From: Chara braunii
Lineage: Eukaryota > Streptophyta > Charophyceae > Charales > Characeae
Assembly (NCBI GenBank): GCA_003427395.1
Contig: BFEA01000190.1
Location: 633,233-655,652 of the forward strand
Direction of reading: 5' to 3'
DNA length: 22,420 nucleotides
The notes under the pieces were generated by a model that was given only the letters and a program-made list of their open reading frames with translations, ran no database searches and was not told the DNA's origin. Of this stretch, positions 1 to 8,089 are shown piece after piece. Position numbers and translations under genes: made by a program. The first letter of the stretch is position 1. Every line of letters starts with the position of its first letter.

Positions 1-229
1 CAAGCTACTGAGGGCTGTACCACCCCTCACGCCGGCAGGAAAAAGGGCATTTCAAGCTCTAAACTACTAGCAGTGTATCTATCTGTCTTCTACCAGAAGA
101 TTCATGCTCATGTTGCACATTTGGTCAGTAGCGGAGCAAGGCCATCGATCTCCACAGCTATCGGATCAAAGGTAAGTGCGTTTTTTCTTCTTCTTTTTTC
201 CGAGAGACAATACGTTTTTTTTTGTCGCA
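1..229. other. Left edge, unassigned
   Basis: No gene recognised. Positions 43-55 are a 13-base exact direct match to 1406-1418, the outer end of the foldback element's right arm, so a further fragment of that repeat may begin outside the window. Positions 181-220 are T-rich. Nothing else seen. Confidence 0.4.
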
Positions 230-234
230 AAATT

Positions 235-450
235 TTCGAAACGCCCTCAAAGTTTGCATTTATTTGCGGTGTACCCCTGTGAAGGCCGACTTTCCCTGTG
301 GTGCCCCTCGGGCCTCTGAAATTTTCCGCAGGCCCCTGTCAGCATGGGGCGTAACTTTCTGATATGCCCTTACGGGACCGCTGGTGGCGTTTTGTCGGCC
401 TGTCCTTGAAATGCCCTCACGAGGGGCACACATCTTTTTGTGATGCCCTT
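235..450 (+). repeat. Foldback element, left arm
   Basis: About seven degenerate units of 28-45 bases, each with a GCCCT/GCCCCT core followed by a mixed segment and a T-rich stretch. Best-preserved part is 235-290. One unit, near 343, carries GGGGCG in the opposite sense, so small inversions or independent drift have occurred. Confidence 0.6.
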
Positions 451-602
451 GCAGCAGTGGCAGCAGTAATTCGAATTCAAAGTGGTAGGCATTTCACGGG
501 CCGCCACGAAAAAACTGTGCAGCAGTGAATCTTCGAATTCGCCGCGTCGCGGCATCAGTGATCGATGCGTTGGAGTGCATACGGCTACCGTGTGAAGGGG
601 AG

Positions 603-627
603 CGTGCGCGCGCGCGTGTGTGTGTGT
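603..627. repeat. Alternating (CG)n/(GT)n tract
   Basis: Continuous purine-pyrimidine alternation, a sequence class known to adopt Z-DNA under torsion. The phrase TGTGTGTGTCCATGCTCATC directly after it recurs after the longer (GT)n tract, ending near 1085. Confidence 0.8.
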
Positions 628-638
628 CCATGCTCATC

Positions 639-735
639 GCCCTCCTCCCTCCTCCTCCGTCCATAATCATCGCCCTCCTCCCTCCTCCTCCGTCCATAAT
701 CATCGCCCTCCTCCCTCCTCCTCCTCCATCCTCGT
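639..735. repeat. 33-base tandem repeat, about 2.8 copies
   Basis: Two full copies at 639-671 and 672-704 and a partial third from 705. The unit is CT-rich and ends in TCCATAATCATC. The period is a multiple of three, so one frame reads an 11-residue proline-rich repeat; I regard that frame as chance. The pyrimidine-rich run continues to about 880. Confidence 0.85.
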
Positions 736-909
736 CACTCTCCTCTCTTCTCGTCCAGCCTCCATCCTCTATCCTTGTCCGTCATCGTCAGAGTCCTTGT
801 CCTCCCCACTCCTCTTCCCCTCCTCTTCCCTCGTTCCTCTCCCCTCCAACTTTCTCCTCGTCACCCCTCCCTCTACTCCGCCTCGATTGTTAACCTCCTA
901 ACCATAACC

Positions 910-949
910 ATGGGCGTCATCATGGCATCATCGCCCATGCACGCGTGCA
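910..949. repeat. Hairpin followed by 12-base perfect palindrome
   Basis: ATGGGCG at 910-916 pairs with CGCCCAT at 932-938, loop of 15. Overlapping it by one base, TGCACGCGTGCA (938-949) is a perfect palindrome. It sits beside the (GT)n tract inside the foldback element core. Confidence 0.65.
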
Positions 950-960
950 CATCTATATAA

Positions 961-994
961 TGTGTGTGTGTGTGTGTGTGCGTATGTGTGTGTG

Positions 995-1032
<38 letters not shown>

Positions 1033-1076
1033 GCGCGTGTGTGTATACGTGTGTTGTGTGTGTGTGTGTGTGTGTC
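961..1076. repeat. (GT)n microsatellite, imperfect
   Basis: About 115 bases of GT dinucleotides with a few CG, TA and CA interruptions. It produces long meaningless frames on both strands (His-Thr or Cys-Val runs), which I do not annotate. Confidence 0.95.
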
Positions 1077-1094
1077 CATGCTCATCACCAATTT

Positions 1095-1420
1095 TTTGAT
1101 ATGCCCCAGTAGCACCTCTCTCGGGGCCAGGGGAAAGACTGCGAGTGTCAACAACGGTCACAGGGGCTCACTAGAAAGATGGGCGGTACCGATAAGGGCA
1201 TATAGGAAACTTTTGTGTTGGTTCTCAACGACCATCCGGTAGGGGCGTACTGAAAACTTGGTACTGGTACCGGTAGGGGCATATGAAACATGTTTCAGGC
1301 CGAAATGACGCCAGGGGTTTTCTGGAAACATCATTCGTCGTCAGAGGGGCGCGACAAGGTGAGTCGGCCGTCAAAGGGGCATGCCGCAAATAAACACAAA
1401 CTTCAAGGGCATTTCAAAAA
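1095..1420 (-). repeat. Foldback element, right arm
   Basis: About eight units with an AGGGGC core at 30-45 base spacing, reverse-complementary to the left arm. The units at 1241 and 1275 share the phrase CCGGTAGGGGC and are the closest pair within the arm. An A/T-rich run (1420-1445) lies just outside, similar to the T run outside the left arm. Confidence 0.6.
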
Positions 1421-1454
1421 TGTTCCTTTTTTTTTTCTTTTATTTTCTTAGTAA

Positions 1455-1475
1455 GCCCTGCCAACGAGGCAGGGC
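1455..1475. other. Perfect 8-bp hairpin
   Basis: GCCCTGCC, loop AACGA, GGCAGGGC. It lies just outside the foldback element's right end. No T run follows, and the context is eukaryotic, so it is not called a terminator. Confidence 0.6.
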
Positions 1476-1989
1476 AGTCCGTTCTAGATTTCGTTACTTG
1501 GGCGTCGTAAACAGCATAATGCTTCGATAATGTATTTATGGGAAGATGCAGTAAAAGAGAAAAAAAACAAAAGTCGAAACGACCCAGACCCAAATCGCCC
1601 GCCCAGACCCATATCGCCCGCCCCAGTTTGCAACGGGAAAAACTCTATCCCTCAAAAGAGAAACAATGGACGGCACCCTATACTAAATTGCAAAGACCTT
1701 GATAATATAACCTGCCCTACAATCGGTCTTAGGGACGACTACGTCTGGACCCTATTTTCTATTGTCGGAGATCCCGAACAAACTCGTCTTAGCGAATTTG
1801 TACTGCACGACCTTACCGAAAATAGAAAGAAATGAAACGACGAAAATGAAACTCATACAAGCGCAGCTTCCTGGCTGCGAACAAACAAATATGGCGGTGT
1901 ATCCTTCAAAGTTATAGCGGAACATTCGTTTTCACCTATGTACATTTCGAGTTCGAGAGTAGTGGAGAGAGAGGGGGCCACGGATGGGT
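1476..1989. other. Unassigned stretch
   Basis: A 101-codon open frame (1530-1835, +) exists but has no recognisable domain, biased low-complexity composition and no gene context. Two copies of a 19-base unit occur at 1585-1603 and 1604-1622 and explain its Pro/Arg-rich part. Nothing else seen. Confidence 0.4.
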
Positions 1990-2003
1990 AAAAGGACAGA
2001 CAA
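1990..2003 (+). repeat. SINE target duplication, left copy
   Basis: AAAAGGACAGACAA; partner at 2409-2422 differs at one base. The flank GGGT before it gives a bottom-strand nick of the form TTTT/A, the classical L1 endonuclease preference. Confidence 0.8.
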
Positions 2004-2014
2004 ATCCAGCGGCC

Positions 2015-2026
2015 TAACTCAGTTGG
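2015..2026 (+). promoter_or_regulatory. SINE A box
   Basis: TAACTCAGTTGG, near the tRNA A-box consensus (TRGYNNARNNGG) with two deviations at the start. Confidence 0.6.
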
Positions 2027-2058
2027 TAAGGTTCGCAAGTGGCATTCAGGAGGGTGTG

Positions 2059-2069
2059 GGTTCAATCCC
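2059..2069 (+). promoter_or_regulatory. SINE B box
   Basis: GGTTCAATCCC matches the B-box consensus GGTTCRANNCC fully. It lies 32 bases after the A box, a normal tRNA-like distance. Confidence 0.8.
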
Positions 2070-2408
2070 CATCGACCTCATGTATCTTCTTGGGCATGCT
2101 TGGCGGCCGCCACCTAGAGATAGTCCACTGGATCCCCCGATTGACATTGAGCAGAGTCTGTTGATGTTCGCATGGGAGGGGACATGAGAGGAGGCACAGG
2201 GATTGATCCAGTTGGCATGGTTCGTTGATGTTACCGGTTGTCCCCTAGGCGGTATCGCCCACCTGCAGGTCGGGAGCAACCCCCGTATGTTCTCTCGTGA
2301 ACACGGTTCTGGCTACTACGAGGTTCCCCGTATGCCTACAATTAGGAGTAGTGGTAGGTAGGTAGTATGAGGTGAAATTGAAAGAAGAATATAACTTTTA
2401 TATATAAA

Positions 2409-2422
2409 AAAAGGACGGACAA
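2409..2422 (+). repeat. SINE target duplication, right copy
   Basis: AAAAGGACGGACAA, directly after the A-rich tail. The first A residues cannot be separated from the tail. Confidence 0.8.
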
Positions 2423-2720
2423 GCAACGACAGTTGTACTACGACTACGAGTTGTCAGCCGCTGGGGAGCATAGCCTCGGTCCCGTCACATGCTATAGAAA
2501 CAAGCTGTATGTATTCACTCTTTGTACGCTATCCGGAGTAACGTAGAAGGTACTCTAGGAAAACGCGACGTGCTAGTGTTTTTGTCAAGTTTGCCGCCCA
2601 GATGCAATCCACCTCAGTAAAAAGAAGCTCTCATGTACTGGTGGCTTACACCACCACTGCCTTTCACAGGCAAACTTTTGCCACAAATTTGTCTTCAAGT
2701 TCCACCACATTCTTTTCTTG
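2423..2720. other. Unassigned stretch
   Basis: No gene, repeat or RNA recognised. It ends at a poly(T) run. Confidence 0.4.
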
Positions 2721-2877
2721 TTTTTTTTTTTTTTTTTTTTTTTAACAATGTTCTTTCTCTCTCTCTCTCTATATATATATATATGTATATATATGTATAT
2801 ATCGTCATATATATGTATATATATATGTATATATATATGTATATATATATCGTCATATTATATACATATATATATAA
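2721..2877. repeat. Poly(T)23, (CT)n and interrupted (TA)n
   Basis: T23 at 2721-2743, then (CT)n around 2753-2770, then (TA)n to about 2877 broken by TATG and two ATCGTCAT phrases. On the minus strand the T run would read as poly(A) and could mark the 3' end of the LINE, but I found no matching target duplication. Confidence 0.85.
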
Positions 2878-3452
2878 AACAACACACTTGTCATATTTCG
2901 AAAGAGAAAATTCAATTGAGATCGGGGACCTCACATTTCTAACCGGGGTTATCCCGGCAGCGTCAGTCATTTTAGCTTATGGAATTTGTTTCGAACTGTA
3001 AATTGTTACTTCACTTCAGATAGTAACCTCTAGCTATTCCTATCCATTTCTGTTTCTGTGAGGTGTTACCCTCCGCCAACAATTTACTGTTTTTCACACT
3101 CTGAGTGTCTTCCATTGCATGTCTTCTTTTTGCGAACTTTAGCAAACTTGTGTAACACTTATCTGATGCTACTCTCTTACTTCTAATGAGATTTTTTATC
3201 TTTCTGAATTCAAAAGAGTCTATACAACTCTACTACTGAGACTAACTCGACCCAGAGGACCATGTCGTGTCCTACTCCTACTAACACTCTCCTAGTGACC
3301 TACCTCGGCCCTATCGAAACCAAGTACCCAGGTTAACTCTATTCTATAATCTTTGTCACTTACTTGTTGACCAAGTCCAGAATCCAACTCGAAACTACCA
3401 GACCTCTGCTCTAATGTACGAGAGAAGGTTAACAACAGTCGTATTTTTCATC
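2878..3452 (-). other. Unassigned, possibly LINE 3' UTR
   Basis: No coding signal. It lies between the LINE coding remnants and a candidate poly(A) tail, which makes a LINE 3' UTR possible. This is position-based inference only. Confidence 0.3.
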
Positions 3453-3790
3453 ACCACTTGAAGACACCCTTCACCACTTCAGGATGCAGCCTGCCTAACA
3501 GGTGGTTTTCAGGGTCTTCGGATCTTTCACCACTTCAGGACACCCTTCACCACTTCAGGATACAACCTACCTACACAGGTGGTTTTCAGGGTCTTCGGAC
3601 CTTTCACCACTTCAAGACTATTCAGGATTTTCAGACTGCCCAAAACTCTCACTTCACCACTTCAGGATGCATCCTGCCTAAACAGGTGGTTTTCAGGGTC
3701 TTCAAACCTTTCACCACTTCAAGACCATTCATGATTTTCAGACTGCCAAAAACTCTCATTTCAGAATTTTCATTCCTGAAATTTCAGTTA
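3453..3790. repeat. Minisatellite with CACCACTTCA core
   Basis: The core CACCACTTCA occurs seven times (near 3453, 3472, 3529, 3549, 3604, 3653 and 3712). Three longer units share the phrase GGTGGTTTTCAGGGTCTTC after the core. A second sub-unit around GATTTTCAGACTGCC occurs twice (near 3630 and 3735). The array sits immediately 3' of the LINE zinc-binding tail, so it probably belongs to the LINE 3' UTR or arose within it. Confidence 0.85.
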
Positions 3791-3881
3791 CTCGTTAACC
3801 GCTTGTGGAATGTACTGTTGCCAGTTGGTTGCCCCGGGCCCAGGTATGGAGAAACCACGCTTTTTTATTTCTGTTTCCCTT

Positions 3882-4349
3882 CTAGGCTTTTGCCTTTCTC
3901 CTCCAATCCACTCTGATTGCGTGCTTGAGGCATGTCTTTATCTTGCATTTAATCTTCACATCTGATAGTGACTGTTTTTCGAATCTTGCTTTGTTCCTGT
4001 CTGCCCAGATAACTTCAAAGATTATGCCCCTTGTCACATAAGCAATACACCCCCACCCTCGTTCCCCTTTGATTCTGTTTGGCAGAAATCTCAACAACAC
4101 CCACCGTTCATCCCATTTCAACCATTCTCCTCCTATTTTCTTCCAATGTTGCTCCCGCCATTTCCAAATGCGTTTGGAGGTTGGGCATTCCCACCACAGA
4201 TGCCTTGTGAACTCCAAAGATCCCCTACATCGTGAACAACCCAGTTCGACCGCCACTCCTCTACTCAGCAACCAGGCTGCGGAGGGAGTTACTAGCATAG
4301 ATAGGAGCCAGAGAATACTAACTTCTTTACCATTCGGCATACTACCCAT
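3882..4349 (-). pseudogene. LINE ORF2 C-terminal zf-RVT domain
   Basis: A 155-codon frame, open to its stop. Near residues 20-70 it carries the zf-RVT pattern: WLL-TPSAAWLLSRG, then CSRC, then EFTRHLWWEC, giving a Cys-x2-Cys and His-x4-Cys set. Downstream, KRIWKWREQHWKK and WADRNKARFE are typical of the end of plant L1 ORF2. The domain probably binds nucleic acid. This is the best preserved part of the element. Confidence 0.9.
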
Positions 4350-4369
4350 GAATTTCCAGAGTTGTTAAA

Positions 4370-5690
4370 ACTGGGGCTCTGAAACAGCAGCACCTTCTCC
4401 CAAAACTACGATCCATCTGGACACTGCCACCTCTGCTGGTTTCCTGGAGCTTCTACGTGCTAGATCATACCCTGTTCTCGAATTGTATTCTGTCAGGCTC
4501 AGCAAGGGAGTGCCTGCCTTGTTCGTTCCTGGTCTTCTCCAGTTTCAAGCCAGCGGGTCAATTCGTAGCTGGCTGAGTGTCGTCCGACCGATCCAGGTTA
4601 GTGCTTTTGAATGGGACTCAACTTGCTGCAGTTTCACGACCGTAACTTGTGGTGGGTTATTCCAAAGTTGGATAATTTCTTCCCCTTTTCTCCTTAAATT
4701 GTCTCCTTGTCCCTCATGTTTTACACCTCCACTCTTCTGAATCCACTGGGTAAGATTTCCTTAACTTTCCAAACCACACTGCCCTCTTCCTCCCCATAAG
4801 TTGCGTACCAAGTGCCCAGCGGTTCAATTCCCTTCGGTCCAAGAATGTTAAGCCACTCCTTGGGGATTGCTTACAATATGGTCAACATGTTTTCTTCCAC
4901 CCATCTGAGGTCCGCCAGCTGATCTTTGATTTCCTCTAGTGGCACCCATCCCCCGAGCAGAGTCAACCATAGGTCTCGGATTCTGGAAACTCCTCTTCTT
5001 ATCCAAGTCAGGCCGAAGGTAGCATCAGAACCATCGACCATAAACATCTAGCCATTTGGTAAGCGAATGGATGAGTTTTCGAACAAATGTTGGCTCAACA
5101 TCTCCTCTTTGGTGCCAGGGGGGGTAGGGATTTTCGGCGTTAGGTTTTTCCAGGCTTTCAAAATTGCCCTCCAAAATTTAGATTTTGGTCTTCTTTTTCG
5201 GAATGATTTCACAAAGAAACAGATCAAAACATCTGCTGGCTTGTTGAGTCTCTATTCCCGCATCAGGATCCGTCCAGCAAGAGATATCTTGTCTTTCTTG
5301 TTTTCTTCCATGACCACTTTACACACCCACGCCCGCAACAACGCTTTGTTCTTCCTAGCGGGGTCCGACAAAACGAGACCTCCTTGTGTTCGAGGGAAGG
5401 TAAGGAGCTCCCAAGCGATCTTGGATATGAAGCCTTCTTCATTTCTGGATCTGGGTTTCCAAAGAAACCAAGCCACCAAACTGTGTACCGCCGATAACAT
5501 TCCTTCCACGAGTTCCCTAACCATACAGACGAACCATATGATAGAGAACATCGCTACATTTGATACCAGGGCCCGTCCTATTAGGGAAAGGTGCCAAGCC
5601 AATTCCAAAAGGTTCAATCTGGCTGCAATTTTACTCTGAAGAAGCAGCCCTTGGGAGGACATGTTGACATGCAGGCTCACCAGGACCCCT
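4370..5690 (-). pseudogene. LINE ORF2 post-RT region
   Basis: The frame at 5680-5252 contains AWHLSLIGRALVSNVAMFS and VHSLVAWFLWKPR, matching the conserved W-SLAGR and fWW segments found after RT in plant L1 proteins, then TQGGLVLSDPARKNKALLRAW. Below 5250 the coding similarity continues in broken frames; the segment around 4870-4790 reads ILGPKGIEPLGTWYA and has a counterpart in the second LINE at about 12300-12230. Function of this region is structural and poorly defined in the family. Confidence 0.8.
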
Positions 5691-5759
5691 AAAAATCACT
5701 CCTCTTCCCCTTCCTCCACCCTTCTCATGCCCCATTCAATGCTCAACTCGAATTAACGA

Positions 5760-5995
5760 GGAAGTAAGTACGATGACTTGGAACAATTCACCGAAGCTTC
5801 AGATAGGTGCGAGTATTCTTGCATGGTCTTTTTCAGCGCCGCTAGTGGCTGGCATCGAGTTCTGACAGACCGCAAACAGATCGTCTGCTAATGCCTTGAC
5901 CTTGTATTCTGAGTAATCACCCAGCTTGAGGCCTTTGATCAGCGGATGTCGCCTGATATGGTTCAACAGGACTTCCATTTGCAGTATGAACAGAA
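5760..5995 (-). pseudogene. LINE reverse transcriptase, catalytic ADD half
   Basis: After the SINE the frame resumes exactly in phase when one target copy is removed. It reaches ALADDLF, with the ADD codons at 5888-5880; the usual Tyr before ADD is Leu here. A frameshift follows, and EYSHLSEASVNCSKSSYLL is found in a neighbouring frame, matching the SGL-N-KS block of RT. The continuity across the SINE is the strongest evidence that the LINE was intact at this point when the SINE inserted. Confidence 0.88.
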
Positions 5996-6007
5996 GCGGG
6001 GCAAGAG
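5996..6007 (+). repeat. SINE target duplication, left copy
   Basis: GCGGGGCAAGAG; one mismatch from 6771-6782. The implied bottom-strand nick site (CCGC/TTCTG) is not the AT-rich TTTT/A site seen for the SINE at 2004. Confidence 0.85.
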
Positions 6008-6018
6008 TGAGTGGCGGA

Positions 6019-6029
6019 TGGCCCAGTGG
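6019..6029 (+). promoter_or_regulatory. SINE A box
   Basis: TGGCCCAGTGG matches TRGYNNARNNG fully. Confidence 0.8.
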
Positions 6030-6072
6030 TTAGGGCACCGGTTGGAAATGCATATTGTGGTTTGAGGTTGCG

Positions 6073-6083
6073 GGTTCAAATGT
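6073..6083 (+). promoter_or_regulatory. SINE B box, partly decayed
   Basis: GGTTCAAATGT keeps GGTTCAA but has lost the final CC of the consensus. Spacing from the A box is 43 bases. Confidence 0.65.
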
Positions 6084-6681
6084 GCAACCTCGTGCATATG
6101 CCGCGGGCACGGCGTTAGGTTGACGCACTACCACTCACATATCAGCGCGCATGCTTCCAGGGGCACGAACGTACATAGGGCTCTGAAGGTCTGCACCGGG
6201 GATCCACCCGCCAGGGTGCCCACCAGATCCTGAATTCCCAACCGTACATCCTGGGTCCCCGTAACGTTTGAGCATGTGCCTCCCCTTGGGGTTGTTGAGG
6301 CCATGGGGAGGGGGTGGCTCCGGGAGAGGCAGGCTCTGTAGGGATGCGTGTGGGAGGAGTGAGGGCGTCACTTCTCTCCTAGCAGAGCTGGGCGTATCCC
6401 TGTGGCACCCCGACGACTGTGGTGCTGACGCCTCCCGGCCGAGGTGCCTCAGTGACACGAGGCTCTGATTTCGAGGGGATGACCCTTGACGCAGCTGCCT
6501 GGTAGCGCCAGTCTGGGCAGATACTCTCGGGTGGGTGGGTTGAGAGGATCGTGAGCTCCTTCCTGAAGTGACCACTGGGTGGTGGGTGGGCCCATTGCAC
6601 CGCCAGTAGGGCTGACCCCGGCGCGGGAAACCCTCTATCAGACATCCTCCTTGAGTCAGAACCCCCGACACCTCCACAACC

Positions 6682-6685
<4 letters not shown>

Positions 6686-6770
<85 letters not shown>
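6686..6770 (+). repeat. Poly(A)85
   Basis: Eighty-five uninterrupted A residues, the retroposition tail of the SINE. The exact length in the genome may differ because such runs are hard to assemble. Confidence 0.95.
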
Positions 6771-6771
<1 letters not shown>

Positions 6772-6782
6772 CGGGGCGAGAG
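6771..6782 (+). repeat. SINE target duplication, right copy
   Basis: GCGGGGCGAGAG, immediately after the poly(A) tail; LINE sequence resumes at 6783. Confidence 0.85.
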
Positions 6783-7371
6783 GACAGTCTTGTCACAGTG
6801 ATCTTGTCTGTTTGAAGGGATCCGAAAGGAAGTCGTTTACCATGACCGCTGAGGTGGACAAAGTGTACAAAGCTACCACCCATTTATAGAACCCTTCACC
6901 AAAACCCATATGCCTTAGAGTAGTTAGTATAACGAATGTCTATCCCACGTTGTCGTACGTCTTTTCCAAGTCTATCAGGAGGACCGTTGTGTCTAGGTTC
7001 TCTGCATGTACCACCTCGAGGACCTCAATTGCCATTACGATGCTATTGAAAATTGACCTCCCTTGTACAAACGCGCCTTGGTCATTCCCCACTAGTGTCG
7101 GTAGGTACCGCCCCAATCTTATTGCTAATGTCTTCGCCAAAATCTCGTACGAAACATTCAACAGGGAGATTGGGCGCCAGTTCCTTACTTCCGCCTTGTC
7201 CTCTTTCTTGAAAAGGACTGAAATTATGTCATGGGTCATTCGCTCCCCCAACCTACCCTCTAAGAGAATTTCATTGTAAACCTCCACAAGTGGAGGACCT
7301 ACTGAGCCCCAACACTTAGAATAGAACTCCACTGGCAGACCGTCCACTCCAGGCGATTTCCCCTTAGCCAT
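6783..7371 (-). pseudogene. LINE reverse transcriptase, N-terminal half
   Basis: Clear RT blocks in order: KGKSPGVDGLPVEFY (fingers), NWRPISLLNVSYEILAK, NDQGAFVQGRSI and LLIDLEKTYDNV, the last holding the first catalytic Asp block. A stop follows at about 6950 where the family usually has Trp. Downstream, MGFGEGFYKWV and TRSL-stop-QDCPLAP are recognisable; the stop in the latter fits a CGA to TGA change at a CpG. The frame runs straight into the SINE insertion just after the PLAP motif. This domain copies element RNA into DNA at the nicked target. Confidence 0.92.
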
Positions 7372-7379
7372 TCATTTCA

Positions 7380-8089
7380 GCATCTGAGTGGTTTCTTCCA
7401 ATGTGAAAGGCCTGCCCAAATCCAATTTGACTGGCCCTGAGATCTTCACTTGTGTATCCTCCCACAGGTTTTGAGACTGTTGTGAGGTCTGTATACACAT
7501 CGTTGTGTGGTCTATGACTTGTGAGGATGTCCTTGTCGTACTTTTTTGCGTATTCCAACATCCCTGCTGTTGTAGAGGTCACCGGGGCTGCGTCGACGAA
7601 GGGGTGTCTCAATTCCACCATCTGCTACATTGAACGTCGAGGTAGGTGCTTCTGGAACGTCGCCTTGTTCATCTTGTCATTCGTCTCAATTCCCTTCTCT
7701 TTTAGTAGTTTCGTCCATCTTTTTTCCTTATCTGTCTGTTGTTCATCCCACATTGCCAAACCCTTTTCCTTTTTTGTTCCCCAGACCAGGGTTGAGATTG
7801 GGTGTCCACCCATTCTCTCTTCCGCTTCTTCTACTCTCCTTTTATATTCTACCTCCTTCTTATTTCTGCCTTTGACTAGGATTCTCGAGCAGACATTGAG
7901 GACCCTTGAGATGGTGGTCAGGCCTCCTTCCATCCTTACTGCTATTGATGGGAATTGATGCTTGGTCTCCTCCCAATCTTTCATGTGTTGTTCCACCCAT
8001 TCTACCAGTCCAGGATCCTTCAGGTTTTGTGCATTCAGCTGGAAGAAGCCCCTTCCACGTTCAATTCATGAGCGTAGTTTGATATCCGC
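7380..8089 (-). pseudogene. LINE ORF2 linker between endonuclease and RT
   Basis: A 123-codon open frame (7996-7625) is rich in Lys and Glu and probably alpha-helical (EEAEERMGGHPISTLVWG region). It corresponds to the region between endonuclease and RT in L1 ORF2. A further frame at 7621-7364 continues in the same direction and overlaps the RT frame by a few bases, implying a frameshift. No catalytic motif is expected here. Confidence 0.7.

Larger units (their letters stand above)
230..1423. mobile_element. Foldback-type element with sub-repeated inverted arms
   Basis: The two ends are inverted copies of each other. Positions 235-290 pair with 1362-1417: 45 of 56 bases match without gaps, and most differences are transitions. 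Both arms are made of short units marked by a GCCCCT (left) or AGGGGC (right) core. Core starts are near 243, 274, 303, 331, 366, 411 and 446 on the left, and near 1406, 1375, 1345, 1313, 1275, 1241, 1196 and 1163 on the right. The spacing series (about 31, 30, 30, 36, 40, 45) runs in mirror order, so the whole arms, not just the tips, are homologous. The core between the arms is simple sequence with no transposase. Long inverted arms made of sub-repeats are the hallmark of foldback transposons; membership of a named family is not shown, and no target duplication was identified. Confidence 0.6.
2004..2408 (+). mobile_element. tRNA-derived SINE with target-site duplication
   Basis: The 5' end is tRNA-like, with an A-box-like segment at 2015-2026 and a B box at 2059-2069, the internal promoter of RNA polymerase III. 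The body is about 405 bases and ends in an A-rich tail (TATATATAAAAAA). It is flanked by a 14-base direct repeat, AAAAGGACAGACAA at 1990-2003 and AAAAGGACGGACAA at 2409-2422, one mismatch, as expected for target-primed insertion. The phrase AAGTGGCATTCA in the head and the phrase GATAGTCCAC downstream also occur in the pair at 9811-10325, so these belong to one broad family, although the 3' halves differ. It encodes no protein and would have moved with LINE-supplied enzymes. The head is too altered to be a working tRNA gene. Confidence 0.85.
6008..6770 (+). mobile_element. tRNA-derived SINE with 85-nt poly(A), inserted in LINE RT
   Basis: The head has an A box at 6019-6029 (perfect) and a B-box-like GGTTCAAATGT at 6073-6083. 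The body runs to 6685 and is followed by an uninterrupted A85 tail (6686-6770). Flanking repeats GCGGGGCAAGAG (5996-6007) and GCGGGGCGAGAG (6771-6782) match at 11 of 12 bases. At about 678 bases without the tail it is long for a SINE; the part after about 6135 may be a second module, for example acquired from a partner element. It shares little beyond the tRNA head with the SINE at 2004. The long pure poly(A) suggests recent insertion. It lies opposite to the LINE and cuts its RT between PLAP and ADD. Confidence 0.88.

Noticed and set aside
525-1242. Open frames made of Pro, Cys-Val or His-Thr repeats
   Set aside because: They are translations of CT-rich and (GT)n simple sequence, open on both strands.
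1455-1475. Rho-independent terminator
   Set aside because: The hairpin is perfect but has no following T run, and the window is eukaryotic.
1530-1835. 101-codon frame as a real gene
   Set aside because: No domain, low-complexity start partly due to a 19-base duplication, no supporting context.
2004-2075. Functional tRNA gene
   Set aside because: A and B boxes are present but the cloverleaf does not pair and target duplications show a SINE. The same holds for 6008-6090, 9811-9880 and 20700-20775.
2721-2743. Firm 3' end of the first LINE
   Set aside because: The T run fits a minus-strand poly(A) tail, but no target duplication links it to the LINE's 5' side, so it is kept only as a possibility.
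2633-3001. Open frames over poly(T) and (TA)n
   Set aside because: Phe and Ile-Tyr runs from simple sequence; no domain.
6579-6883. Frames with poly-Lys or poly-Phe
   Set aside because: Produced by the A85 tail of the SINE.
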